From: an uncultured Collinsella sp.
GTDB lineage: Bacteria > Actinomycetota > Coriobacteriia > Coriobacteriales > Coriobacteriaceae
Direction of reading: 5' to 3'
NCBI GenBank assembly: GCA_934650975.1
Contig: CAKUFW010000002.1
Location: 5,866-69,865 of the forward strand
Length of the DNA stretch: 64,000 bases
The notes below the pieces were generated by a model. That model worked only from the letters and a program-made list of their open reading frames with translations. It ran no database searches and had not been told where the DNA came from. The position numbers and the translations under genes are program-made. Shown one piece after another: positions 17,460 through 25,218 of the stretch (positions are counted from its first letter, which is position 1; each line of letters opens with the position of its first letter).

Positions 17460-17630
17460 AGGAACAGTCCTCTCTTACGTAATTCCATAGATGTGTATTT
17501 ATTCAACCGTAAGGAGCCTACACCCCGGGCGTTCGTTCTTTAAACGGACGATTTTTAACGGCGAACGGCTACACCTGTTCATTATCTCAGAGTTCTGAAG
17601 GGTATTCTGTGTGTCGTTGGACCGCCGTTT

Positions 17631-17755
17631 TCGGAAGTGCGGGGAAAAATCGAGTTTCGCCAACCAGACCGGCTTTTTTACAACAAAACCGCAGGTCACA
17701 AGAGTCGGAAAAGGCGGTGTGCTCGGAGGTTCCGAGTTTTTCCCCGCACTTCCGA
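17631..17755. repeat. Large hairpin element, about 125 bases
   Basis: TCGGAAGTGCGGGGAAAAA (17631-17649) is inverted exactly at 17737-17755. A shorter CTCGGA/TCCGAG pair lies inside, and the middle includes GACCGGCTTTTTT. It lies in the gap between the dehydrogenase gene start and the terminator of the 17875 gene and has no credible coding sequence. Confidence 0.75.
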
Positions 17756-17810
17756 AATCTGGGCTCGCAGGAGGCAGTAGTAAGGCGATTTACGCAACAT
17801 ATGTTCAACA

Positions 17811-17846
17811 AAAACGGGTGGCAGCCACCACGGCTACCACCCGTTT
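17811..17846 (-). terminator. Terminator of the 1596-residue activator gene
   Basis: On the minus strand AAACGGGTGGTAGCC pairs with GGCTGCCACCCGTTT (one G-U) and is followed by TTG. It lies 29 bases after the stop codon. Confidence 0.85.
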
Positions 17847-17874
17847 GTCTCATATCCGGCTCGAAGCAGACCGA

Positions 17875-20800
17875 CTACTTCTTAATGCCGTGTCCCAGGC
17901 GCTTGGCGACCGATGCCACGGCCTCCTCGCTCACCGAGCCACAGCTCACGCAGCCGTCATGGGCGCGCATCTGTCCGGTGACCTCGTCCATCGCGAGCGG
18001 CGCCACCTTCTCGAGCTTAAAGCCCTTGCCGGCGCGCATGTTCTCCTTGGCCACGCTGATCATGAGCTTAATGCGGTTGAGCTGGTTGACCTCGGACGCA
18101 CCGGGATCGTAGTCAACCGCGACGATGTTGCTCTCGGGGTGCTGACGGCGCAGCTCCTTGATCACGGCCTTGCCTACCACGTGGTTGGGCAGACACGCAA
18201 AAGGCTGCGTGCAGATGATATTGGGCGCACCGTGGTCGATCAGATCGAGCATCTCGGCCGTGAGCAGCCAGCCCTCTCCCATGTTGTTGCACATCGAAAG
18301 CACCGTACGGGCCTTGTCGGCCATAGTGCCGATGCGCTCGGGCGCCTCAAAGCGCTCGGACTTCTCGAGCAGCTCCTCCACCGGTGTGCGCATCCAGTCC
18401 ACCAGCTTGATGAGCGCCTGCATGCTAGCGCGCGTGGTGGCAGAGCTTCCCAGCTCGTCCTTCTGCAGCTCGGCGTTGCTCATGGAGTACAGGAAGAAGT
18501 CGAGCAGGCCCGGCACCACGGCCTCGCAGCCCTCGCGCTCGATGACATCGACCACGTGGTTGTTGGCCGTGGGGTGGAACTTGACCAGGATCTCGCCGAC
18601 CACGCCCACGCGCGGCTTGGTGCCCTCGCCCACAAGCGGCATGGTGTCGAACGCGCGGATGGCCTCGCGAGCGAGCTTGGTGTAGTTATGCCTGTTGAAC
18701 TTAGGCGCCAGCTTGCGGGCGCGCGCCATGTACTCCTCGTAGAGCGCGTTGGCGGCACCGGGCGTGGCCTCGTACGGGCGGCAACGGTAGAGCATCTGCA
18801 TCATCACGTCACCAAAGAGCACCGCGTACACGGCCTGCTTAAGCAGCGCCGGCGTAATCTTAAAGCCGGGGTTGTCCTCGCCGAGCGCCACAGCCGAAAG
18901 CGAGATCACCGGAATCTCGGGGTGGCCGCTCTCGCGCAGGGCCTTGCGGATGAGTGCGATGTAGTTGGTGGCACGGCAGCCGCCGCCGGTCTGGCTGATG
19001 ACCACGGCCGTCTTGGACAGGTCGTACCGACCGCTCTCAATGGCCTCCATGATCTGGCCGGTCACCAGGATCGACGGATAGCAGATGTCATTGTTCACAT
19101 AGCGCAGACCGGCCTCGACGGCATCGTGATCGGTCGAGGGCAGCAGCTCCAAGTTGTAGCCGGCACCGCGGAACACCTCTTTAACCAGGTCAAAGTGGAT
19201 CGGCGCCATCTGCGGGCACAGGATGGTGTAGCCCTCCTCGCGCATCTGCTCGGTAAAGGGCACCTTGGGCCACGCGGTCGAAGCACTCTCGCGCTGAGCC
19301 TCAAACGTGTACTTGCGGCTCGCGAACGCGGGGGCATCCGCGGAGGGCGCCACCGGCGCGGCATCGCCCTGCTCGTAGGCCTCGCCCGCGGCCGTGGCCT
19401 CGGCCAAGCGCTCGGCCTCCTGGTCCTTGAGCGCCGCCATGAGCGAGCGGATGCGGATGCGCGCGGCACCCAGGTTGGATACCTCGTCGATCTTGAGTAC
19501 GGTGTAGATCTTGCCGCTGGCCTCCAGGATTTCCTGTACCTGATCGGTGGTCAGGGCGTCCAGGCCGCAGCCGAAGGAGTTGAGCTGGATCAGGTCCAGG
19601 TCGTTGCGCATCGTCACAAAACGGGCGACGGCGTACAGGCGGCTGTGGTACATCCACTGGTCGACGACGCGGATGGGGCGCTCGGGCTTCACGAGATGCG
19701 CGAGCGAATCCTCGGTAAAGACCGCAAAGCCAAAGCTCGAGATAAGCTCGGGCAGGGCATGGTTGATCTCGGGGTCGTTATGGTAGGGACGGCCGGCGAG
19801 CACGATGCCGTGACCGCCGTGGTCCTCGACCCACTTAAGAGCCTCCTCGCCCATGGTCTGGATGTCCTCGTGGAAACGCGCATCGGCCTCAAATGCAGCG
19901 TTGACGGCGGCGTCGACCTCGGAGCGCGTGATCTTGGGTCCACGCACGCGACCGCGACCAGCCTCTGCATCGGCCACGCGATCGACGGCGAGCACCTGGT
20001 ACAGGCGGCGCTTGAGCTCGGTCTTGTCGTGATAGGGCACAAACGGGTACAGGAACTCGATGTTCTGCTCGCGAATCTCATCGATGTTGAGCGCCAGCGC
20101 CGTGGGGTAGCTCATGACGATGGGGCAGTTGTAACAATTTCCGGCGGTCGGATCCTCCTTGCGCTCCCAGCGCACGCACGGCATCCAGATAAAGTCGACG
20201 TCGCGGTCGATGAGGTTCATCACGTGGCCGTGGCTCATCTTGGCCGGGTAGCACACGCTCTCGGACGGCATGGACTCGATGCCCGCCTGATAGGTCTTTT
20301 TGCTCGACTGATCGGACAGCTGCACGCTAAAGCCCAGGCGCGTAAAGAACGCGTGCCAGAAGGGGTAGTTCTCGTACATGTTGAGCGCACGGGGAATGCC
20401 GACGGTGCCGCGCGGGGCCTCGTCGGGGCTCAGGACCTCGCGGTTAAAGAGCAGCTCGTTTTTCTTTTTGAAGAGGTTGGGGGCCTCGGTCTTTTGCTTT
20501 TTGTGACCGGCGCCCTTCTCGCAGCGGTTGCCGGTGATGAAGCGCCTGCCGCCGCCAAAGTCGTTGACGGTGAGCTGGCAGTTGTTGGAGCAACGGCCGC
20601 AGCGGATGTGCTTTTGCGTCACGGTGAGGTGCGCGATATCCTCAGCCGAAAGGATGGTCGAGACACCGTCGGCGCCGGCGCGATCGCGGGCGAGCAGGGC
20701 CGCACCGTAGGCACCCATGCAGCCGGCGATGTCGGGGCGCACGGCATGAACGCCGGTGAGCTGCTCAAACGCGCGCAGCGTGGCATCGGACATAAAGGTG

Positions 20801-22665
20801 CCACCCTGGACGATCACCTGGCTGCCGATCTCCTTGGGGTCGCGCAGCTTAATGACCTTGAACAGGGCGTTCTTGATGACGGAGTAGGACAGGCCGGCAG
20901 CGATGTCGCCCACCGTGGCGCCTTCCTTTTGCGCCTGCTTGACGCGCGAGTTCATAAAGACCGTGCAGCGGCTGCCCAGGTCGACAGGGGCCTTGGCGTG
21001 GATGGCGGCGTCGGCAAACGCGCGCACGTCCATGTTCATGGACACCGCGAAGCTCTCGATAAAACTGCCGCAGCCCGACGAGCAGGCCTCGTTGAGCATG
21101 ATGTGCTCGATCACGCCGTCCTTGACGCGCAGGCACTTCATATCCTGGCCGCCAATGTCCAGGATGAACTCGACGCCGGGCAGGAACGCCTTGGCGCCGC
21201 GCAGATGCGCGACGGTCTCGATCTCGCCGGAGTCGGCCTTGAGGGCCTCGATGAGCAGCGCCTCGCCATAGCCCGTGGTGGTCACGTGGCCGATGGTGCA
21301 ACCGGCGGGGATGTGGTTGTAGAAATCGGCCATGATGACCTTGGCCGTACCCAGGATGTCACCGTTGTTGTTGCCGTACCAGGTGTGCAGCAGCTGGCCG
21401 TCCTCGCCCACGAGCGCGGCCTTCATGGTGGTGGAGCCGGCGTCGATGCCGATGAACACGCGGCCGGTGTAGCCGTCGAGCTTGCCCTTGGGAACGACCT
21501 CGGTGTCGTGGCGGTTCTTGAACTCGGCAAAGTCCTCGTCGGTGGCAAAGAGCGGATCCAGGCGCTCGACCTCGGCGCCCTGCGTGTCGCCCAGGCTATC
21601 AATAGCTTCGATGAGCTGCGGGAACGTGCTGAGCTTGTTGGACTCGTGCGCCATGGCGGCGCCGCTCGCCACAAACAGGTGGGCGTTTTGGGGCACGATG
21701 CGGTGCTCCTCGTCCAGATTGAGCGTGAGGTAGAAGCGATGACGCAGCTCGGAGAGGTACTGCAGCGGGCCGCCCAAAAAGGCGACGTTGCCGCGGATGG
21801 GACGGCCGCACGCCAGGCCGGAGATGGTCTGAGTCACGACGGCCTGGAAGATGGATGCGGCGACGTCCTCGGGACGGGCGCCCTCGTTGAGCAGCGGCTG
21901 GACATCGGTCTTGGCAAAGACGCCGCAGCGGCTGGCAATGGGATAGATGGTAGTGGCGTTAGCCGCGAGCTCGTTAAGGCCGCTCGCGTCGGTGTGCAGC
22001 AGGGTCGCCATCTGGTCGATGAACGCACCCGTACCGCCGGCGCAGGTGCCGTTCATGCGCTGCTCGATGCCGTTATCGAAGTAGATGATCTTGGCGTCCT
22101 CGCCGCCCAGCTCGATGGCGACGTCGGTAGCCGGGATGAGGGTCTCGACGGCGCGCTTGCTGGCGATAACCTCCTGGACAAACTCCAGGTCGAGCCACTG
22201 GGACAGCAGCAGGCCGCCCGAGCCGGTGATGGCGCAGGTCATCTGGGCCGTCGGCAGCACGGTCGCGGCGCCCTCGAACAGATCGCGAGCGCAGGCGCGG
22301 ACATCGGTGTGGTGGCGCTGGTACTTGGCGTAGACGATTTGGTTGTCGTCGTTGAGCACGGCGAGCTTGACGGTGGTGGAGCCCACGTCGATGCCCAGAT
22401 GCAGGTTGCCGTGGGCGTTCTCGGGGTTGAAGATTGCGCCCTCGGGGGCCTGAGCGGTGGTGGCGGCTACGGACTCGGCAGCGTTGGACGTGACTGCGTC
22501 GGCGGCGAGTGTCTCCCCCGCCGCATTCTTGGCCTCGGCAACGGCCTCGGCGACTTTCTCGGCAGCGGCAGTCGCGGCCTTCTGTGCAACGTCCACCACG
22601 GCAGGCGCGGCCTCGCGCGCGGCAGCGACCATGCGGTCCTTAATGCCTTCGACGAGTTTGCTCAT
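17875..22665 (-). CDS. Giant 2-hydroxyacyl-CoA dehydratase activator-type protein (two BadF/BcrA ATPase domains plus DUF2229)
   Basis: The 1596-residue product starts with an alanine-rich amphipathic stretch (1-78). Two BcrAD/BadFG ATPase domains follow. The first has GIDVGSTTVK (about 91) and the second GIDAGSTTMK (about 402), each with the later ASKHA motifs. The second keeps CSSGCGSFIE, where HgdC-type activators hold a shared 4Fe-4S cluster. Residues about 695-730 have a further cysteine cluster (CGRCSNNC), then DUF2229 and a long C-terminal region with CYPAKMSHGH and NDICYPSILVTGQ, like 2-hydroxyglutaryl-CoA dehydratase subunits. The family activates or performs radical dehydrations by ATP-driven electron transfer. 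The substrate is unknown. Twelve bases after its TetR gene. Confidence 0.88.
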   Translation of the reverse strand: MSKLVEGIKDRMVAAAREAAPAVVDVAQKAATAAAEKVAEAVAEAKNAAGETLAADAVTSNAAESVAATTAQAPEGAIFNPENAHGNLHLGIDVGSTTVKLAVLNDDNQIVYAKYQRHHTDVRACARDLFEGAATVLPTAQMTCAITGSGGLLLSQWLDLEFVQEVIASKRAVETLIPATDVAIELGGEDAKIIYFDNGIEQRMNGTCAGGTGAFIDQMATLLHTDASGLNELAANATTIYPIASRCGVFAKTDVQPLLNEGARPEDVAASIFQAVVTQTISGLACGRPIRGNVAFLGGPLQYLSELRHRFYLTLNLDEEHRIVPQNAHLFVASGAAMAHESNKLSTFPQLIEAIDSLGDTQGAEVERLDPLFATDEDFAEFKNRHDTEVVPKGKLDGYTGRVFIGIDAGSTTMKAALVGEDGQLLHTWYGNNNGDILGTAKVIMADFYNHIPAGCTIGHVTTTGYGEALLIEALKADSGEIETVAHLRGAKAFLPGVEFILDIGGQDMKCLRVKDGVIEHIMLNEACSSGCGSFIESFAVSMNMDVRAFADAAIHAKAPVDLGSRCTVFMNSRVKQAQKEGATVGDIAAGLSYSVIKNALFKVIKLRDPKEIGSQVIVQGGTFMSDATLRAFEQLTGVHAVRPDIAGCMGAYGAALLARDRAGADGVSTILSAEDIAHLTVTQKHIRCGRCSNNCQLTVNDFGGGRRFITGNRCEKGAGHKKQKTEAPNLFKKKNELLFNREVLSPDEAPRGTVGIPRALNMYENYPFWHAFFTRLGFSVQLSDQSSKKTYQAGIESMPSESVCYPAKMSHGHVMNLIDRDVDFIWMPCVRWERKEDPTAGNCYNCPIVMSYPTALALNIDEIREQNIEFLYPFVPYHDKTELKRRLYQVLAVDRVADAEAGRGRVRGPKITRSEVDAAVNAAFEADARFHEDIQTMGEEALKWVEDHGGHGIVLAGRPYHNDPEINHALPELISSFGFAVFTEDSLAHLVKPERPIRVVDQWMYHSRLYAVARFVTMRNDLDLIQLNSFGCGLDALTTDQVQEILEASGKIYTVLKIDEVSNLGAARIRIRSLMAALKDQEAERLAEATAAGEAYEQGDAAPVAPSADAPAFASRKYTFEAQRESASTAWPKVPFTEQMREEGYTILCPQMAPIHFDLVKEVFRGAGYNLELLPSTDHDAVEAGLRYVNNDICYPSILVTGQIMEAIESGRYDLSKTAVVISQTGGGCRATNYIALIRKALRESGHPEIPVISLSAVALGEDNPGFKITPALLKQAVYAVLFGDVMMQMLYRCRPYEATPGAANALYEEYMARARKLAPKFNRHNYTKLAREAIRAFDTMPLVGEGTKPRVGVVGEILVKFHPTANNHVVDVIEREGCEAVVPGLLDFFLYSMSNAELQKDELGSSATTRASMQALIKLVDWMRTPVEELLEKSERFEAPERIGTMADKARTVLSMCNNMGEGWLLTAEMLDLIDHGAPNIICTQPFACLPNHVVGKAVIKELRRQHPESNIVAVDYDPGASEVNQLNRIKLMISVAKENMRAGKGFKLEKVAPLAMDEVTGQMRAHDGCVSCGSVSEEAVASVAKRLGHGIKK

Positions 22666-22677
22666 CTGTTTCTCCTC

Positions 22678-23388
22678 TTAGTTGTTGGACTCGACAGTTG
22701 CGGCGGTGTCGACCGCGTCCTCGAGCTGCAGGTTCAATAGCTTCATGCCGTATTCCGGCACGTTGATATCGATGGGTTGGCCATACAGGTCGCCAGGACG
22801 CACAAAGGCGATGACCGTCATGATGCGCGCCATTGCCTCGGGCGATTCGGCGAGCCCGCGTTCAAACCAGCGCTGGATCATGCCGACCTCGGCGCTCACG
22901 ACATAGGTGACGTAGTAGTCAAAGAACGTGCCCAGCACCAGGCCCAAAATGCCCGTCTGTGCACGCGGCACCACGGCCTCGCGCGCGGTATCGATGATCT
23001 TTTTAATGAAAGCTTGGTCGCCGCCAGGGCCCAGTAGGGCACCGATCAGGTCGCGATTGGCCGCAAGATAGCGCAGCAACTCAACTGAGCCGGGCGCCGG
23101 CTCGAGCTCATCGATATTTCGGTAAAGATCGGGCAGTTGAGCTGCGGTGATGAGCTCCACGCGCTCGCGAATCTCAGTCAGCAGGCCGTCCTCGATTTGG
23201 TTGATAAAGTCGGGAATATCGCGGTAGTGCGAATAGAACGTGCGGCGTGTGAGGCCGGCACGCTCGGTGAGCGACGCGACGTTAGTGCGCGAAAGATCGC
23301 CGCCTTCGGCAAGCTCGCTGGCAAGCGCCTGGCGAAGGGCACGCTGCGAGCGAAGGGACCGGCGGTCGCATTTCTCGAGCTGGGACAA
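22678..23388 (-). CDS. TetR/AcrR family regulator
   Basis: The 236-residue protein has an N-terminal helix-turn-helix (about 30-60: NVASLTERAGLTRRTFYSHYRD) and a helical ligand domain. The start is TTG at 23388, set by AGGAGG four bases upstream. The gene ends 12 bases before the giant activator gene, so the two form an operon. It probably controls that enzyme in response to a pathway ligand. Two inverted repeats in its upstream region (23411-23426 and 23440-23454) are candidate operators for autoregulation. Confidence 0.85.
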   Translation of the reverse strand: MSQLEKCDRRSLRSQRALRQALASELAEGGDLSRTNVASLTERAGLTRRTFYSHYRDIPDFINQIEDGLLTEIRERVELITAAQLPDLYRNIDELEPAPGSVELLRYLAANRDLIGALLGPGGDQAFIKKIIDTAREAVVPRAQTGILGLVLGTFFDYYVTYVVSAEVGMIQRWFERGLAESPEAMARIMTVIAFVRPGDLYGQPIDINVPEYGMKLLNLQLEDAVDTAATVESNN

Positions 23389-23410
23389 GCGTCCTCCTTG
23401 TTACTCAGCC

Positions 23411-23454
23411 TGTGCGCTATTGCACAGTGCGAGTATTATTGCACACCGTGTGCA
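23411..23454. promoter_or_regulatory. Paired inverted repeats, candidate TetR operators
   Basis: TGTGC-N6-GCACA (23411-23426) and TGCACA-CCG-TGTGCA (23440-23454) share the half site TGTGC. They lie 23-66 bases before the TTG start of the TetR gene, where a promoter must be. Confidence 0.5.
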
Positions 23455-23479
23455 TCAACACGTAAAGGCAATATTTGGA

Positions 23480-23510
23480 ATGTGACAAAGGGACTGTCCC
23501 TTTGTCACAT
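23480..23510. repeat. Perfect 31-base palindrome, ATGTGACAAAGGGAC type
   Basis: ATGTGACAAAGGGAC and its exact complement GTCCCTTTGTCACAT flank a single T. A near copy lies at 24219-24249 and a decayed one at 23911-23935. Confidence 0.85.
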
Positions 23511-23557
23511 CCGGCGTCCGCCTAGGTTGCGCCTAGTTTTTGAAGCGGCATTATCGA

Positions 23558-23586
23558 TTGTCTAAAAGGACATTCATGGATAGAAT
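23558..23586 (+). promoter_or_regulatory. Promoter of a predicted antisense RNA
   Basis: TTGTCT (23558-23563) and TAGAAT (23581-23586) are spaced 17 bases apart. No open frame follows, and the transcript would run into the 3' end of the small membrane peptide gene on the other strand. Confidence 0.5.
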
Positions 23587-23592
23587 GGTGTC

Positions 23593-23675
23593 GACGGCAG
23601 CCCAAGTTGTAGCTAGCTGGGCAGCGCCGTTATACGGTTTAAGGGGTCAACGCCTTAGCGGCGGCGACCCCTTCT
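23593..23675 (+). ncRNA. Predicted antisense RNA to the small membrane peptide gene
   Basis: Starting about seven bases after TAGAAT, the plus strand forms two stem-loops. The first (23594-23630) pairs ACGGC/GCCGT and GCCCA/TGGGC. The second (23641-23673) pairs AAGGGGTC with GACCCCTT and spans the peptide's stop codon. It would overlap the last six or so codons of the peptide mRNA, the arrangement seen in TxpA/RatA-type toxin-antitoxin pairs. The 3' end is uncertain because the tail is only CTGTTAC. No transcript evidence exists. Confidence 0.4.
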
Positions 23676-23780
23676 GTTACGCTTCGAGCGCTGCTTAAGT
23701 GCCTCGGAAAGTCCGATGAGCGCCGTGAAGAACGAGACCAAGGCGGTCAGAAGTCTCACGAAATCAATCAAATCGGTCAT
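23655..23780 (-). CDS. Small hydrophobic peptide with basic tail, candidate type I toxin
   Basis: A 41-residue frame begins MTDLIDFVRLLTALV, has one membrane helix (about 8-27), and ends in a basic tail KQRSKRNRRGRRR. The ribosome site GGAGGTGAT is nearly a perfect match to the 16S tail, eight bases before the ATG at 23780 (another ATG at 23786 is too close). CCTCC at 23806-23802 can pair with this GGAGG and hide it. A LexA-like box lies at the presumed promoter and an antisense promoter at the 3' end. Length, charge pattern and context resemble TisB, TxpA and Fst toxins. No sequence family is recognised. Confidence 0.6.
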   Translation of the reverse strand: MTDLIDFVRLLTALVSFFTALIGLSEALKQRSKRNRRGRRR

Positions 23781-23844
23781 GGGCATCACCTCCCATCAAA
23801 TGGAGGGCGCTGCCCGGCACATGGAACTGCCGTCAACGATACCG

Positions 23845-23887
23845 ATTCTATCAAAACTCAGTTATATATACGAATGTATGTTCGTAT
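23845..23887 (-). promoter_or_regulatory. LexA/SOS-like box over the promoter of the small peptide gene
   Basis: On the minus strand CGAAC-ATAC-ATTCG (23884-23871) differs by one base from the Gram-positive LexA consensus CGAAC-N4-GTTCG. It is the centre of a longer exact palindrome, ATACGAA-N6-TTCGTAT (23868-23887). It overlaps a possible -35 TTCGTA, with TAGAAT (23850-23845) 18 bases on. The peptide start lies about 65 bases downstream. Confidence 0.5.
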
Positions 23888-23910
23888 TCTAGGAAAACCA
23901 GGGCAATTTG

Positions 23911-23935
23911 GCAAAAGGACTGTCCCTTTGTCGCA
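23911..23935. repeat. Decayed GGGAC-core repeat
   Basis: GCAAAAGGACTGTCCCTTTGTCGCA keeps the right half of the ATGTGACAAAGGGAC palindrome and has lost part of the left. From 23936 to 24218 I see only AT-richer sequence with no convincing gene, hairpin or promoter. Confidence 0.6.
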
Positions 23936-24218
23936 CTGGCGTTCTTGTCGTCGAATCCCCACCTACATTTTTCGAGTTGCGCGGTCGCACTGGTGATTCT
24001 ATGAAAGCGCCACTGAAGCTATTTGAAAGTTTTTGTCTTTATTTGAGCGCAATCATGCCTATCTGCGCACATATCCCACGGAATCAAACACCAAAACAGG
24101 CATAAAACATCCCGGGGCCACACCTTTAGCCTCCGAGCGGCTTCCAGCAGACCGCGCAACTCGATTTTTGTTGGTGGCGACAAAGCACAACCGACTCAAC
24201 GCCCAAATCGGTACCCTT

Positions 24219-24249
24219 ATGTGACAAGGGGACTGTCCCTTTGTCACAT
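24219..24249. repeat. Palindrome, ATGTGACAAGGGGAC type, at the HAD hydrolase stop
   Basis: A 31-base palindrome with one mismatch to the copy at 23480-23510. Its last base is the first base of the TTA (TAA stop) of the HAD hydrolase gene, so it probably ends that mRNA. Confidence 0.8.
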
Positions 24250-25112
24250 TATTCGATGATGGTGCGGGAGTTCTGCTTGCGCATGGTGGCGAGCATGTGC
24301 TTGGGGACAGCATGGGTTGCACAGCTGCCAATAGTCGCGCTCGCAGCAGCCCTAGCCGCATCGCTACCATTCTTGGTGGCATAGCTGTGACGGAAACGCT
24401 TGAGCATGGCGATGTCGTTGCCGCCGTCGCCATAAACCGCAACGTCGTCCTCAGCGATACCGTAGTAGTTCGCCAGCCACGCCACGCTCTCGCCCTTATT
24501 GCACGACGCATCCGTGATCTCGAACATCACCGGGTCGAACGGCGCGTTCACCACGCGGTCCGAGCGCTCGGCAAGATACGCCTTAAGGTCGCGCTCCAGC
24601 TCGGGCGAGGTCACGCGGCAGTTAATCTTGCACACGTCATGACGCAAGATGTCTCCGATCGACTGGTCAAAATACTGTTCCTCGTGATAACCGCCGCGGG
24701 CGCGCATGCCGCGCATCACAATGCGCTTGATGGGGCTGTCCTTCTTAAAGCCCGCCTGATGCATCTCAAACGAACCGCTCGAAAACATGCCGTCGGGCGT
24801 GGAACAATCAAAGCAAATGCCCGGAAATGCCTTGAGCAGCTCCTCGGTAATCTGAGGATCGATGGTCCAGGTCTTAAGCACCTCGCCATGGCTGTCGCGA
24901 ACGATGGACCCATTGGAGCAGCAGGCATCGAGCGCCAAACCTGTAAAGCCATGCTCGCCGATCGGCAGCGTCGAGCGACCCGTCGCGGGAACCACGCGCA
25001 GCCCGGCCTCGGTCAACTCGCGAATGGCGCGGCGGATGGTTCCGTCGGCCTCGTGCAGGGCGTTCAACAGCGTTCCATCTAGGTCACTCGCAAACATCTT
25101 GATCATGGGCAT
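24249..25112 (-). CDS. Cof-type HAD-IIB phosphatase
   Basis: The 287-residue protein has the HAD nucleophile motif DLDGT (FASDLDGTLLNAL, about residues 9-13), a threonine-type motif II (VPATGRS), a lysine (CNKGESVAWL) and motif IV GDGGNDIAML. These place it in the Cof/YbjI group that acts on sugar phosphates or flavin phosphates; the true substrate cannot be told. Two ATGs, 25112 and 25106, share the GGAGAGG site. That site lies in a perfect 15-bp stem just upstream, which may control translation. A palindromic repeat caps the 3' end. Confidence 0.88.
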   Translation of the reverse strand: MPMIKMFASDLDGTLLNALHEADGTIRRAIRELTEAGLRVVPATGRSTLPIGEHGFTGLALDACCSNGSIVRDSHGEVLKTWTIDPQITEELLKAFPGICFDCSTPDGMFSSGSFEMHQAGFKKDSPIKRIVMRGMRARGGYHEEQYFDQSIGDILRHDVCKINCRVTSPELERDLKAYLAERSDRVVNAPFDPVMFEITDASCNKGESVAWLANYYGIAEDDVAVYGDGGNDIAMLKRFRHSYATKNGSDAARAAASATIGSCATHAVPKHMLATMRKQNSRTIIE

Positions 25113-25154
25113 GCCTCTCCTTCGTCTGCACGATATTGTAGACGAAGGAGAGGC
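25113..25154 (-). promoter_or_regulatory. 15-bp stem-loop enclosing the ribosome site of the HAD gene
   Basis: GCCTCTCCTTCGTCT (25113-25127) and AGACGAAGGAGAGGC (25140-25154) are perfectly inverted with a 12-base loop. On the minus strand the 3' arm holds AAGGAGAGG, one base before the ATG at 25112, so folding would block initiation. Confidence 0.6.
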
Positions 25155-25176
25155 GCGTTCTCGTATGGGCGCCCCG

Positions 25177-25213
25177 CACTGCAGCGGCTGCTTCTGTTAA
25201 ACAGCTGCAGTGC
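25177..25213 (-). terminator. Hairpin after the MFS gene
   Basis: GCACTGCAGC and GCTGCAGTGC are inverted with a 17-base loop, five bases after the MFS stop codon. No T run follows, so it is a weak terminator at most. Confidence 0.4.
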
Positions 25214-25218
25214 GAACG

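Noticed and set aside
17611-22740. A 1709-codon open frame on the plus strand opposite the giant activator gene
   Set aside because: It is the antisense shadow of a high-GC gene: it follows the codon phase of the minus-strand protein, has no ribosome site, and its translation is rich in His/Arg/Gly/Ala with no domain.
23137-23565. A 142-codon plus-strand frame opposite the TetR start and across the 31-base palindrome
   Set aside because: It reads through an operator-like region and a palindromic repeat, without ribosome site or family similarity.
23593-23675. tRNA-like or riboswitch reading of the two hairpins
   Set aside because: No cloverleaf, anticodon or known riboswitch motif is present. 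The antisense-RNA explanation fits position and promoter better.
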